Shown in pieces: positions 24,265-33,253 of a stretch of 64,000 nucleotides of DNA (position 1 is its first letter; each line of letters starts with the position of its first letter). The notes below the pieces were generated by a model. It searched no databases and was not told the DNA's origin. It saw only the letters and a program-made list of their open reading frames with translations. This stretch comes from Candidatus Bathyarchaeia archaeon. Its GTDB lineage: Archaea > Thermoproteota > Bathyarchaeia > Bathyarchaeales > Bathycorpusculaceae. The position numbers and the translations under genes were made by a program. Where the stretch lies: positions 62,001 through 126,000 of the forward strand of contig JAVZRN010000003.1 of the NCBI GenBank assembly GCA_038880555.1, in the 5' to 3' direction.

Positions 24265-24699
24265 TTAACCTTTTCTCTCTTCTATGACCTTTTTTGCTAT
24301 TGCCACAGCCTCTTCCTTGCTCTTTCCGTAAAGGGCGCCGACCGCGTCAGCATCTTCCTTTTTGACAGCTGCTCCTCCAATCATTAGAACAATTTTACCC
24401 TTTATTCCGGCATCAGTGAGTGCTTGATTCAATTTTGGCAAGTTATCTTTTGCTGGTTTTGTGTTTATTGAAACAGCTATAATGTCAGCATTTACCTCCT
24501 TTGCTTTTGAAGCGAAGGTTTGAGGGGCTACGGCTTTGCCAAGGTCTATCGTTTTGAACCCGGCTCTTTTAAGGGCTTTTCTCACCATTTCCTTTGCAGA
24601 TTCGTGTAGATCTGGCTCTAAATTTCCAATGACAACTGTGCCTATGGGACTTTCCGGTTCTGGCGGTTCCTTTTCAAGCATGGATTTAAGCCACGACAT
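24265..24699 (-). CDS. Corrinoid (B12)-binding protein paired with MtrH
   Basis: This 144-residue protein is a single B12-binding Rossmann domain: TVVIGNLEPDLHESAKEMVR has the D-x-H of the cobalt lower ligand (aligned with DxHDIGK), then FKTIDLGKAVAPQTFASKAK, ADIIAVSINTKPA and IVLMIGGAAVKKEDADAVGA. It lacks the usual N-terminal helical cap domain of methanogen corrinoid proteins. It is the first gene of the mtrH operon, with a TATA box 20-30 bases before the ATG, indicating a leaderless message. It probably carries the methyl group for MtrH. Confidence 0.85.
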   Translation of the reverse strand: MSWLKSMLEKEPPEPESPIGTVVIGNLEPDLHESAKEMVRKALKRAGFKTIDLGKAVAPQTFASKAKEVNADIIAVSINTKPAKDNLPKLNQALTDAGIKGKIVLMIGGAAVKKEDADAVGALYGKSKEEAVAIAKKVIEERKG

Positions 24700-24718
24700 T
24701 TATACACCCTACAGCGTG

Positions 24719-24730
24719 CTTTATAAATAC
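24719..24730. promoter_or_regulatory. Shared divergent TATA element
   Basis: CTTTATAAATAC lies 20-30 bases upstream of the corrinoid gene ATG (24699, minus). TTTATAAA is self-complementary in part and could also act for the plus-strand gene at 24771, about 40 bases away. Confidence 0.45.
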
Positions 24731-24770
24731 TGCAAAATTTAAGTTTTATCACATAAAATAGAGGCAAAGC

Positions 24771-27026
24771 ATGGAAATGAAAGAAATTCTGAACAAAAGG
24801 AATAAGAATTATTTAGCGTTAGGCATTTTTATTTTTTCTTTACTCTACCGCATACTTCTCCTGCAAACTAAGGTTTATCCCGCTGGACCTGACGTTGGAC
24901 TGCACAACAGCATCATCAACTCCATCATCTTAAAAAATGGAAACTTTTTATGGAATTACTACCACATGGGAGGCGGTCCATCATTAACTCATCCGGGTTT
25001 CCACATCTTCACAGCGTTTGTATTGTTAATTACAGGACTGCCCGATTACATGGCACAATATGCGGTCGCAGTGCTTTTCTCCTCTCTAATCGTGCTTTGT
25101 GCTTTTCTCCTAACAAGGGCTGTGTGGAGACTGCTATTTGCCTCTTTAGCAGCGGCTTTTCTAGCGGCGCTATCAAGATATGACATTGAAATGATGGCAT
25201 GGGGAGGCTACCCAAATGTAGTTACTTTATCAATTATACCGTTAATTTTTTACATGCTTTTTAGAGAAAAAACGGGTGCCAGAGCATCGCTCACTATATC
25301 CGCTCTTTTGATAGGAACCCTCTTCATAACTCACTCATTAAGTGCGCTCACATTCACTAGCATAGCCATCCCGTTCCTCATCCTTTCCTTTCTTTCCAAA
25401 AAATCACCGATGAACAGAAAAACACAATTCATTTTTGCAGCATCCATAATACTTGGCGTTTTAATAGCCTCTCCTTTTATTATACACGTTTTCCCCGTTT
25501 ACATGGGAAATGTGGAAAAAGGCATGTTTACTAGCGCCATAAACGAGTACCGGAAGGCTATCCTCCTCACCCGTTTGGTACCATTGCAATTATCGTTTGC
25601 AACACTTATACCCGCTTTTTCGTTTCTTTTGTTCTCTAAAAAATATAGGGGCACGTTTTTCGATAGCGCTGGGCTTCTTTTTTGTTTGTGGATGATCGTA
25701 CCAGCGCTTTTAACACAATCTTTTAGAGTTGGGCTTTACACGGATTACTTGCGCTTATTACACTTCCTTATTTTTCCCCTAATAGTTTTCTTTGCACTTT
25801 TAATAGACCACGTATGCGGCTACGTTGCAAAAGTTGTTGGGGTATATGCACAGGTTAAGCATGTTATGGTTAATCCAAAAATGGTTCACTCGCTTTTATT
25901 GTCGATAACTCTCATTGTATTCTTGCTTGATTTTGCTCCATTTTTTTCAGGTCCAGAAAAAGGATTTTTGATAGCGGATTATTACCGCGTTGTCTATCCA
26001 CAAGAATTCAACTCCGTAGAGTGGATTAAGCAAGAAACTCCTATTGGAGCCCTTTTTGTTTCTAATCATGGTTATGGATGGTGGGTATCTGGTTTTGGAC
26101 AGCGAGCTACCTTAACATCAACAGACCCTCAATTTTTAATGATTCCTCACGAGTTTGAAGCATCATATATTGCGAGGACTTTGTTGAAAACAAATTTCGT
26201 TCTAAATAATGGATTTATCGAAATAGCAGAGGATGGGGGCTATGTGGGCAGATATAACCCGATGTTATCAATTAACTGTACAAGGCTCCTAGAACCTTAT
26301 CCAATGCTTTACTTCAACGAAAGCGATATAACAATTTTCTATAAGAAGGGCACTAGCATCGAAACAGTTGATGCAGCAACAATTCCGTTGAAAAATTTAA
26401 CCCTTGAGGCAACACAAGAATTGGCATGTATAACAGTTATAAGAGAAAATACCCAACTGATTTTGACACGACGTGTAGAAGTACTAAAAGATACAAAATT
26501 TGCCTCATTTTCATTGTCCCTAAAAAGTTTAAGCAGCGAAGTCTCTTTGCAATATTTCCGAGTACTATTGCGTGCATATGGCAAAGTCTTCCAGTTAGAA
26601 CAAACCATCGGATTTTTAGATGAAAACGTAAAGCTTTGCGCCCAGATAATATTTGAAGAGAAGCAGCCTATCCCTAAACTATTTACGGTTGGCCGCACCA
26701 ATTTCATAGAGTTGCTCTACAATGCAGAGAACCCTCAAAAAGCGGAAATAAAATTAATTATAGGGGGGTTCAAAGTTGAAAAAGTTGAAGACAACTACGT
26801 TATAAACTTGTTAGCTGATATGGTCAATTCATGGTCAAGTAAGGAGTCGACAAATCTGCTTATTAAAATTTTTGACTATCGTGAGATAATAAGGTTAAAG
26901 GGAATAGCCTTCATTGCATGCCAGCGCAAGGAATATGCGATTGAACGGTTTGCAAGTGATCCCATGTTCAATCTAGTCTACATAAATGATAGAGTCGCCA
27001 TCTTCAAAGTTCGAGAGCATGGTTAA
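24771..27026 (+). CDS. GT-C-like multi-pass membrane protein
   Basis: Of 751 residues, about 12 membrane segments fill the first 420, followed by a 330-residue soluble C-terminal part. The first outer loop has PDVGLHNSIINSIILKNGNF, an acidic-x3-His motif where GT-C glycosyltransferases carry their catalytic acid, and later MMAWGGYPNVV. It is probably a lipid-linked sugar transferase or related surface-polymer enzyme. The next gene encodes a sister protein 13 bases after its stop; the two are an operon and perhaps a functional pair. The exact activity is unknown. Confidence 0.65.
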   Translation: MEMKEILNKRNKNYLALGIFIFSLLYRILLLQTKVYPAGPDVGLHNSIINSIILKNGNFLWNYYHMGGGPSLTHPGFHIFTAFVLLITGLPDYMAQYAVAVLFSSLIVLCAFLLTRAVWRLLFASLAAAFLAALSRYDIEMMAWGGYPNVVTLSIIPLIFYMLFREKTGARASLTISALLIGTLFITHSLSALTFTSIAIPFLILSFLSKKSPMNRKTQFIFAASIILGVLIASPFIIHVFPVYMGNVEKGMFTSAINEYRKAILLTRLVPLQLSFATLIPAFSFLLFSKKYRGTFFDSAGLLFCLWMIVPALLTQSFRVGLYTDYLRLLHFLIFPLIVFFALLIDHVCGYVAKVVGVYAQVKHVMVNPKMVHSLLLSITLIVFLLDFAPFFSGPEKGFLIADYYRVVYPQEFNSVEWIKQETPIGALFVSNHGYGWWVSGFGQRATLTSTDPQFLMIPHEFEASYIARTLLKTNFVLNNGFIEIAEDGGYVGRYNPMLSINCTRLLEPYPMLYFNESDITIFYKKGTSIETVDAATIPLKNLTLEATQELACITVIRENTQLILTRRVEVLKDTKFASFSLSLKSLSSEVSLQYFRVLLRAYGKVFQLEQTIGFLDENVKLCAQIIFEEKQPIPKLFTVGRTNFIELLYNAENPQKAEIKLIIGGFKVEKVEDNYVINLLADMVNSWSSKESTNLLIKIFDYREIIRLKGIAFIACQRKEYAIERFASDPMFNLVYINDRVAIFKVREHG

Positions 27027-27039
27027 AAATGGGAGGCTT

Positions 27040-29325
27040 ATGTGCGGAAAGAAATTCATGAAAACTTTTTTTGTGCTTTTTTCTGTTTTAACAGTTTTCA
27101 TATTTTATATGATGCTATCTTCAAACGACTTCATTCTCGGAAACGATCCTGCCGTTCACATGTCAAAGGCTTATGAGATATTGGAGTTAGGAAAGGTTTC
27201 ATTTTCTGAAATCGCTTGGTATCCTCCCCTTTACCGCATTTTACTGGCGGAATATATGATATTCACTGGTGCATCCAATTTTGAAAATGTGCTTTTATTG
27301 ATGAAGCTCTTGACAATTGCTTTTGACTGGTTACTAATCTTCTCAGTTTATCTGTTAGGCATTAGACTTGTCAACGAGGATGTCGGTGTCATCGCTTCAT
27401 CCTTGATCCTACTTTGTTTTCCACTTTATGAAATCAACTTTTGGGGAGGCTATCCCAGTCTGCTTAGCATAGTTTACACGTGCTTGTTGCTTTTTTACTT
27501 GCCTACAAAAAGGGAGGGCTTCGGTTCTAAGCTAATAGCGTTTATCATTGCCTTTTGTCTGGTTCTAACCCATCATTTTGCGACTTTTCTAGCTATAGCA
27601 GTTCTAACGTTTTATGCATTAATAACGCTCTTAGTGTTTCGTAGATCCTTGAAGCTTACCTTTATATTGGCGGGTTTGGGGGCGTTAGCCGCCTTTATAT
27701 TGTGGTATGTTCCAATTATACTGCCTTACATTAACGTTTTTATAAGCCATACTTTCTTTGACGTAAGGACGTACCTTAATCTTACTTGGCGTGTGAGTTT
27801 TGATGTCTTCATTATGAGTTTTGGCTTTGTAATAATTTTCACGTTTTTAGGAATCCTATTAACCTTTTACATTAGCAAAAAAAGGAGCGAGCTGGAGTTT
27901 TACACGCTTTTATGCCTAAGCTTTCTCATTCCGCTGTTTTTTTCGCAATCTTATTTTTTTGGTATCCTGCTTCCATATGACCGGTTTGTCTATTATTTGA
28001 TGCCTCCAGCGGTCGTTTTCGCCGCTGCTGTAACTTATTTGGTGGTGAAGTATGCTACCTCGTATATTACAAGAGTTGATTGGAGAATTCCAAAATATCG
28101 ATTAAAAGCTATTGTTATAGCCCTCGCGGTTATTTTATTGTTTGCTTCAAGATTTCCCGTTTTAACTGGCAAGGTTTGCGAAGCAGTTGACTATTATTCC
28201 TACCTGAACCCTCAAAGTTATAATGCTGGTGTCTGGTTGAAAGAAGTTTATCCCTACGAGGCTAAATTGGTTGTTTCAGAAAAACCAGGCCTCTTTTTTA
28301 AAATGATATCTGGCAAACCCACAATAATGGAAACGAGCCCCATCGTTCAAAGGGAAGCTGCCGCTGAGGTTATACTTACCCTAGCTTATGAAGTAGAGCA
28401 TCCCTTAACATTGTTCAGAGTTTATGAAGACCCAATGCCTTACGAACGCGACCAATATAATGTGTTAATCAATAACATATGGAGAAGAGCTGCTTTCCTC
28501 TTTGACGAAGAAACTTCTGTATCATACACTAGAGATGGAAAACCGTTTTCCATAAAAATTTCAGATTTATCGAGAGGGATTTTTTGGAAAATTGAAAATG
28601 GCTGTAAAAAGCTTCAGATTCAATATTCTTTTGAAAACGAATTCTTCTTAACAGAAAGTGTTGAAGTGAGAAACAATAAAATTCCGATATCTATTACCTG
28701 GATCTTCACACCTCTGCGCGGTGGAGTTAAAAACTTGCAGTTTAACTTAAGCATACACTTCGACCTCTACCGCTCTTTTGAAAGGGCGTACATTCCCGGA
28801 ATACTCGATTGGGAAAGCCCATGGAATAGACCTTCTTTCATAGAGGGAAACCGTAAATGGGCACTTGTGGACTTTGACCCCAAAAATCTGTCGAAAAACT
28901 ATATTGCAGTTTACGACCCATTGAACAGCGTATTCTACGCCTTTAAGTTTGAGGATTATCCAGAGTGGGGAAGTATAGGAGTTTTATCAACCAACCAAAT
29001 AGACGCCTTACGGCTAAGATATAACCTCAACAATGCAGACGAGAACATTTCATTGTCATATTCCATCGCTGCATTTTCGAAGGAAAGCTTCCCAAAGGTT
29101 GATTTCAACTTATTTGACGAAATTTTCACTCTAAAAGCCACAAACAACTTCGCTGTGCAGTATAGGGATTACATTACATGCGCAAGGGAAGAAGGCATAA
29201 AATTTCTAGTTTTTGATAGAGAGAAGTTTAGAAACGAGTTTTTAAATCACGATTTTTTGCAGCTAGTCTATTCAAATGATCGCTATATCATTTGCAAAAT
29301 AAAGATGGATACCGGTGATGATTAA
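27040..29325 (+). CDS. GT-C-like multi-pass membrane protein, sister of the preceding gene
   Basis: It encodes 761 residues from ATG 27040, which has GGGAGG five bases upstream (an in-frame ATG at 27019 overlaps the previous stop and is weaker). About 12 membrane segments are followed by a soluble domain of about 350 residues. The first loop has LGNDPAVHMSKAYEILELGK (D-x3-H) and later EINFWGGYPSL, parallel to GGYPNVV in the sister gene. The shared pattern and adjacency suggest an old duplication. The soluble ends are dissimilar, so the acceptors may differ. Confidence 0.65.
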   Translation: MCGKKFMKTFFVLFSVLTVFIFYMMLSSNDFILGNDPAVHMSKAYEILELGKVSFSEIAWYPPLYRILLAEYMIFTGASNFENVLLLMKLLTIAFDWLLIFSVYLLGIRLVNEDVGVIASSLILLCFPLYEINFWGGYPSLLSIVYTCLLLFYLPTKREGFGSKLIAFIIAFCLVLTHHFATFLAIAVLTFYALITLLVFRRSLKLTFILAGLGALAAFILWYVPIILPYINVFISHTFFDVRTYLNLTWRVSFDVFIMSFGFVIIFTFLGILLTFYISKKRSELEFYTLLCLSFLIPLFFSQSYFFGILLPYDRFVYYLMPPAVVFAAAVTYLVVKYATSYITRVDWRIPKYRLKAIVIALAVILLFASRFPVLTGKVCEAVDYYSYLNPQSYNAGVWLKEVYPYEAKLVVSEKPGLFFKMISGKPTIMETSPIVQREAAAEVILTLAYEVEHPLTLFRVYEDPMPYERDQYNVLINNIWRRAAFLFDEETSVSYTRDGKPFSIKISDLSRGIFWKIENGCKKLQIQYSFENEFFLTESVEVRNNKIPISITWIFTPLRGGVKNLQFNLSIHFDLYRSFERAYIPGILDWESPWNRPSFIEGNRKWALVDFDPKNLSKNYIAVYDPLNSVFYAFKFEDYPEWGSIGVLSTNQIDALRLRYNLNNADENISLSYSIAAFSKESFPKVDFNLFDEIFTLKATNNFAVQYRDYITCAREEGIKFLVFDREKFRNEFLNHDFLQLVYSNDRYIICKIKMDTGDD

Positions 29326-29399
29326 TAGCAGAGTGGCTGAAGAAAACATGGGAAGGTTTAAATTTTCAGTTTCAAAAGAATTGGAAAGGTGGACTATTC

Positions 29400-30704
29400 T
29401 TGGATGAAAAAATGAGGCAAGAGATTCTTAGCGCATATGAATTTAGAAAACAATGGCCGCCGTACACTTACCGTGAATATTTTGATATCACCCCTGAACT
29501 TTTAAACGCGTTTACGGAATTTTTGAAGACTGAAAACACGAGTAAAAAGAAGATGGAGTTGCAGCCTTGGATCACCTTCTGCGATTCTAGGTGTTCTTTT
29601 TGTTATTACCCATCAACAATGTTTAGGGGTGAATTTGTTAACCCGTACTTAGCAGCGCTAAAAAAGGAGTTGAAAATGTATTCGGAGACAAAGTACGTTA
29701 AAACCAGCGAGTTTGATGAGATAGTTCTTGGCGGCGGGACTCCAACAGTGCTCTCTGCAGAACAGTTGATAGATATAATCTCCTTCTGCAAAGAAAACTT
29801 TAACATAAGCCTGGATTACATGATAAAAATAACGGGTTCCACCCATAACCTCGACGAGTATAAGCTTAAAAAGTTTGCAGAATATGGTGTTCTTCAACTG
29901 GATGTGGGTGTGCAAACCTTTAACAATGATATACGACGTAAACTTTTCATTCAAGACAGCGGAGAACATGCAGAGCAAATCATAAGAAAAGCCAGAAAGC
30001 TTGGACTCTACGTTTGCATAGACTTAATGTATAATCTCCCCGGACAAACCATGGAAATATGGAGGGAAGATGTCAAAAAAGCCATAGAACTAGACTTGGA
30101 GGGGGTGGACTGCTACCCCCTCGAAGTTTATCCTGGAACCATCCTAGAAAAGCAGCTCAAAAATGGAGAACTTCCCCCTCCAGGAGACTGGAAAACAGAA
30201 GCCTTAATGTATGTTGAAGCTGTTGAAATGTTCACTAAAGCAGGCTATATCCCAGTGGGTCATGACAGATTCACAAGGGTCAGAGAGCATATAGAAGAGT
30301 CGTGTTTAAACGGGTGGCCTTGGGCTGGCATATTAACGACAGGGGCGGGATGTTTCATGGGATATCTCGGCCGTTACTCTTATCAAAATACTGAAAATGT
30401 GTACGAGTATATGGAGAAGGTGAGCTGTGGAATTTTTCCGATAGCAAAAATTCATAGGTCCAGCGATGAAGACATGCTTAAAAAAGTTATGGAACGTCTC
30501 TACCTACGCTTGCCTGTAGACAAGAAGGAGTTTAAGGAAAAGTTTGGGAGGCTTCCAGAGGAAGTTTTTCCAGAAGCCATAAAAAGATTGAAGGAGAAAG
30601 GCTTGATAGAAATAGACGACGATGCTATAAGGATTACAAAGCTCGGTGATATTTGGCGAATAAACATCGCTTGGGAATTTGCCAATGCAAAAGTAGTTTA
30701 TTAG
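29400..30704 (+). CDS. HemN-like radical SAM protein
   Basis: This 434-residue protein has C61-x3-C65-x2-C68 (FCDSRCSFCYY), EIVLGGGTPTVLSAEQLIDI, LQLDVGVQTFNNDIRRKL and IDLMYNLPGQTMEIWREDVK, the hallmarks of the HemN/HemW branch, with a C-terminal winged-helix-like region (LPEEVFPEAIKRLKEKGLIE). The branch includes coproporphyrinogen oxidases, HemW chaperones and heme-handling enzymes such as HutW. Archaea usually make heme by the Ahb route, so a methyl-transfer or other activity is equally possible. Start TTG 29400 follows AAAGGTGG. It ends in a four-base overlap with the convergent SPASM gene. Confidence 0.8.
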   Translation: MDEKMRQEILSAYEFRKQWPPYTYREYFDITPELLNAFTEFLKTENTSKKKMELQPWITFCDSRCSFCYYPSTMFRGEFVNPYLAALKKELKMYSETKYVKTSEFDEIVLGGGTPTVLSAEQLIDIISFCKENFNISLDYMIKITGSTHNLDEYKLKKFAEYGVLQLDVGVQTFNNDIRRKLFIQDSGEHAEQIIRKARKLGLYVCIDLMYNLPGQTMEIWREDVKKAIELDLEGVDCYPLEVYPGTILEKQLKNGELPPPGDWKTEALMYVEAVEMFTKAGYIPVGHDRFTRVREHIEESCLNGWPWAGILTTGAGCFMGYLGRYSYQNTENVYEYMEKVSCGIFPIAKIHRSSDEDMLKKVMERLYLRLPVDKKEFKEKFGRLPEEVFPEAIKRLKEKGLIEIDDDAIRITKLGDIWRINIAWEFANAKVVY

Positions 30705-31768
30705 CCTTCTTGTTCGCGTAAAGCTTTGGGTACGTAGGCGCACGCTGGATCTGACTCGAAAATGTCGCCTGTGTAGAATTCTGCGCGTGTTCTGCAGCCT
30801 CCACAGATTTCTCGGTATTCGCAGACACCACACTTGCCTTTCAAATTGCTTTTGTCCCTCAGTTTTAAGTGCAGTTCTGAATTTTGGAGTTCTTCCCAGC
30901 ATTGCTTCAAAGTCTTAGTCTTCACATTTCCAAGCCTATAGCCCTCGTTAAAGCCACATGATCTGAAGTCACCGTTTTCAGTTACACTTATATAATTTCC
31001 GCCAATTGTGCACTTTCCAAGAAAGCGCTTTGTGAACCAGTCCCAGAAGTCGACCGGATTTTTCTGGCGGACAATTCTTGCGTAGAATGGACTATAAACG
31101 TTAACTTGAACCTTTCCTTCGTAGCGTTTCGCTAAATCGTAGAGGTAGTTAAAAGTCCATTCATACTCTTCTGGGGAAGGGGCCAGCTCCTCAATGTTTT
31201 GTCCAGCTCTTCCTACAGGTACAAGGTTGTGGAAGACAACCATTCTAGCCCCGTAATCCGCCCCAAGCCTAATGGGATGCTCAATGTACTTATAGTTGTA
31301 ACGATTTAATGTAACCACCAAACAGTCAAGTATCCCAGCTTCTGACAACTTCTTCATTACTGAAAAAGCCTTATCATAGCTGCCAACCCCTCTAACTTTG
31401 TCATTAGCCTCCCGGGGCCCGTCAATGCTGACCGCGGTGTGAACTTCATTTCTAGCAAGGCTGTTAAACAAGTCCTCGTTAAAAACAAAACCACTAGTTA
31501 TCAAACTAACCTCAAGTCCAATTTTTCTAGCATAACCAATAATCTCAAAAATATCCTTCCTTAATAGAGGCTCACCCCCACTTATTCCAAACCAAGGAGA
31601 ACCAAAATCATAAATTTGATCCACAATCCTAAATCCATCTTCTGTGCTTACCTCGCCGAAATCGCCGGCTTCAAGGTTAAAGCTGCAATAGGTGCAAGTG
31701 CCCACGCATCTTCTTGTACATCGCCACGTAATCATGTAGAGCGGTGCTTTCCCCATTTTCATGATCAC
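30701..31768 (-). CDS. SPASM-domain radical SAM protein
   Basis: This 355-residue protein has the cluster motif C21-x3-C25-x2-C28 (RCVGTCTYCSF, with an extra Cys at 17), GISGGEPLLRKDIFEIIGYA, and the C-terminal SPASM set NLKGKCGVCEYREICGGCRT then DPACAY. Such proteins either modify peptides (sactipeptide-type) or act in tetrapyrrole side-chain chemistry (NirJ, AhbC, AhbD). No obvious precursor peptide lies beside it, and relatives are encoded at 38780 and 40114, so the Ahb/NirJ-like role is the better guess. Confidence 0.82.
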   Translation of the reverse strand: MIMKMGKAPLYMITWRCTRRCVGTCTYCSFNLEAGDFGEVSTEDGFRIVDQIYDFGSPWFGISGGEPLLRKDIFEIIGYARKIGLEVSLITSGFVFNEDLFNSLARNEVHTAVSIDGPREANDKVRGVGSYDKAFSVMKKLSEAGILDCLVVTLNRYNYKYIEHPIRLGADYGARMVVFHNLVPVGRAGQNIEELAPSPEEYEWTFNYLYDLAKRYEGKVQVNVYSPFYARIVRQKNPVDFWDWFTKRFLGKCTIGGNYISVTENGDFRSCGFNEGYRLGNVKTKTLKQCWEELQNSELHLKLRDKSNLKGKCGVCEYREICGGCRTRAEFYTGDIFESDPACAYVPKALREQEG

Positions 31769-31863
31769 ACCTTAAGTGAGTGAATGTTCTTCGCAATATA
31801 AGTGTTTCTTAAATCACAGCCTTAAATATTTTAACATACACTCTCCATAAAGTTAATGGTGGA

Positions 31864-33234
31864 TTGGTGAAACAGATGAAAAGGATAAAGTTGGACAGAA
31901 GAATACTAGCATATATAGCCACCTTTCTTTTGGGAACAGCTCTCTCATCAATTGTGTGGGCAACCTATCAATTCTTCTTTTATAGAAATTTAAGCATGAG
32001 GATGAGCTACGATTACATTATTTATAGCGACTTGAAAAACGTTATTGTTAAAAACGGATTAACCGGATTTATCGATTTTACCGGAGAAAATCTTTCCGAC
32101 GCGATTCAATTCGCGTTAGAAAGGAAAGGCTTAAACATTTTCATAAAGTTAGGTCAATATAATGTATCTTCTAACATTCTGCTCAGAAACATAAGCAACT
32201 TAAGAATGGTTAGCGATGGGGCTGAACTACGATTTAACGGCGGATCTATAATTTTACAGGGGGAAGATTATGAAAAATCTATGAATAACCTTATTGAAGG
32301 TTTAACATTGATTAATGGAAGCATAATTGTAGAAAACTCTTTCATGACAACCATCAGAGAATGTGTTTTCAAAGACTCCGATGAGGGCATAGTTTTTTTA
32401 AATACAAACACTTGGACAGAATGTTCCCTCATTGAAAACTGCTATTTCGAGAACGTGAAAAGGTGCATTGCATTTAGGACTCCCATCAATAACGGGACAG
32501 AATCTTATGCGAACACCGAAATTAAGCATTGTAACTTCAAGTTGATGAGGGAGAACAGCGTAGCAATACACGTTGAAGCTAAAGCTAACTTTAATGAAGG
32601 ATTGCTTCAAAACATAAGAATTTGGCTAGGACACGCAAACGAAACTAATCAAATCGGGATTCTGATCGAGGGAAGCATGCTTAACACACTATTACATAAT
32701 GTGGTGTTTGAGTCCTTTTCCAAAGCTCCAAATGAAATCTACGGAATAAAATTAGGCCAACAGGGTGAACCGCCAATTTTGGGTCAAGGGGTTGTCTTCT
32801 TAGGAAACTTAACAAAGAATATTGATAACCCGTTTAATAGATGGTTGTATGGTGTTGGAAGCTGCTTTAAATTTGAAAACATCAGCATTCCTATCGGTTT
32901 AAACAATATTTACGGCAACCGCTCTGAGATAACCCCTCCCAAATACCTTTACTTCTCTATGTCAACCCTCCATCTAAAGATTCAAGTAACAGGAAAATTT
33001 TCCGAAAACGAAACTATCACGGTAAGACTGAAACTGAAGTCTATAGACGAAGCCTATTCCAAAGATTTGACGAAAACTTTCAACTCTAACGCAATCATTT
33101 GGCTGGATCACGAGGATTTAATCACTATATGGCCAACTATGAACATGATATCATCGGTGATCTTAGATGCTAAGACAACCGAAGCGTTTTCTGATGTTAA
33201 AGTTTACATCTGGATATATGGCCAATTTAATTAA
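31864..33234 (+). CDS. Membrane-anchored beta-helix-like exoprotein
   Basis: Of 456 residues, a signal anchor lies at about 14-38 and the rest would be outside. Short repeated strands (LLRNISNLRMVSDGAELRFN, NNLIEGLTLINGSIIVENSF and LIENCYFENVKRCIAF) look like a right-handed parallel beta-helix of the pectin-lyase fold, followed by a beta-sandwich C-terminus. No catalytic set is seen. GTG 31864 opens the frame; ATG 31876 is also possible. It may bind or cut a polysaccharide. Confidence 0.6.
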   Translation: MVKQMKRIKLDRRILAYIATFLLGTALSSIVWATYQFFFYRNLSMRMSYDYIIYSDLKNVIVKNGLTGFIDFTGENLSDAIQFALERKGLNIFIKLGQYNVSSNILLRNISNLRMVSDGAELRFNGGSIILQGEDYEKSMNNLIEGLTLINGSIIVENSFMTTIRECVFKDSDEGIVFLNTNTWTECSLIENCYFENVKRCIAFRTPINNGTESYANTEIKHCNFKLMRENSVAIHVEAKANFNEGLLQNIRIWLGHANETNQIGILIEGSMLNTLLHNVVFESFSKAPNEIYGIKLGQQGEPPILGQGVVFLGNLTKNIDNPFNRWLYGVGSCFKFENISIPIGLNNIYGNRSEITPPKYLYFSMSTLHLKIQVTGKFSENETITVRLKLKSIDEAYSKDLTKTFNSNAIIWLDHEDLITIWPTMNMISSVILDAKTTEAFSDVKVYIWIYGQFN

Positions 33235-33253
33235 AAAAATGGATGGTGGGCGC

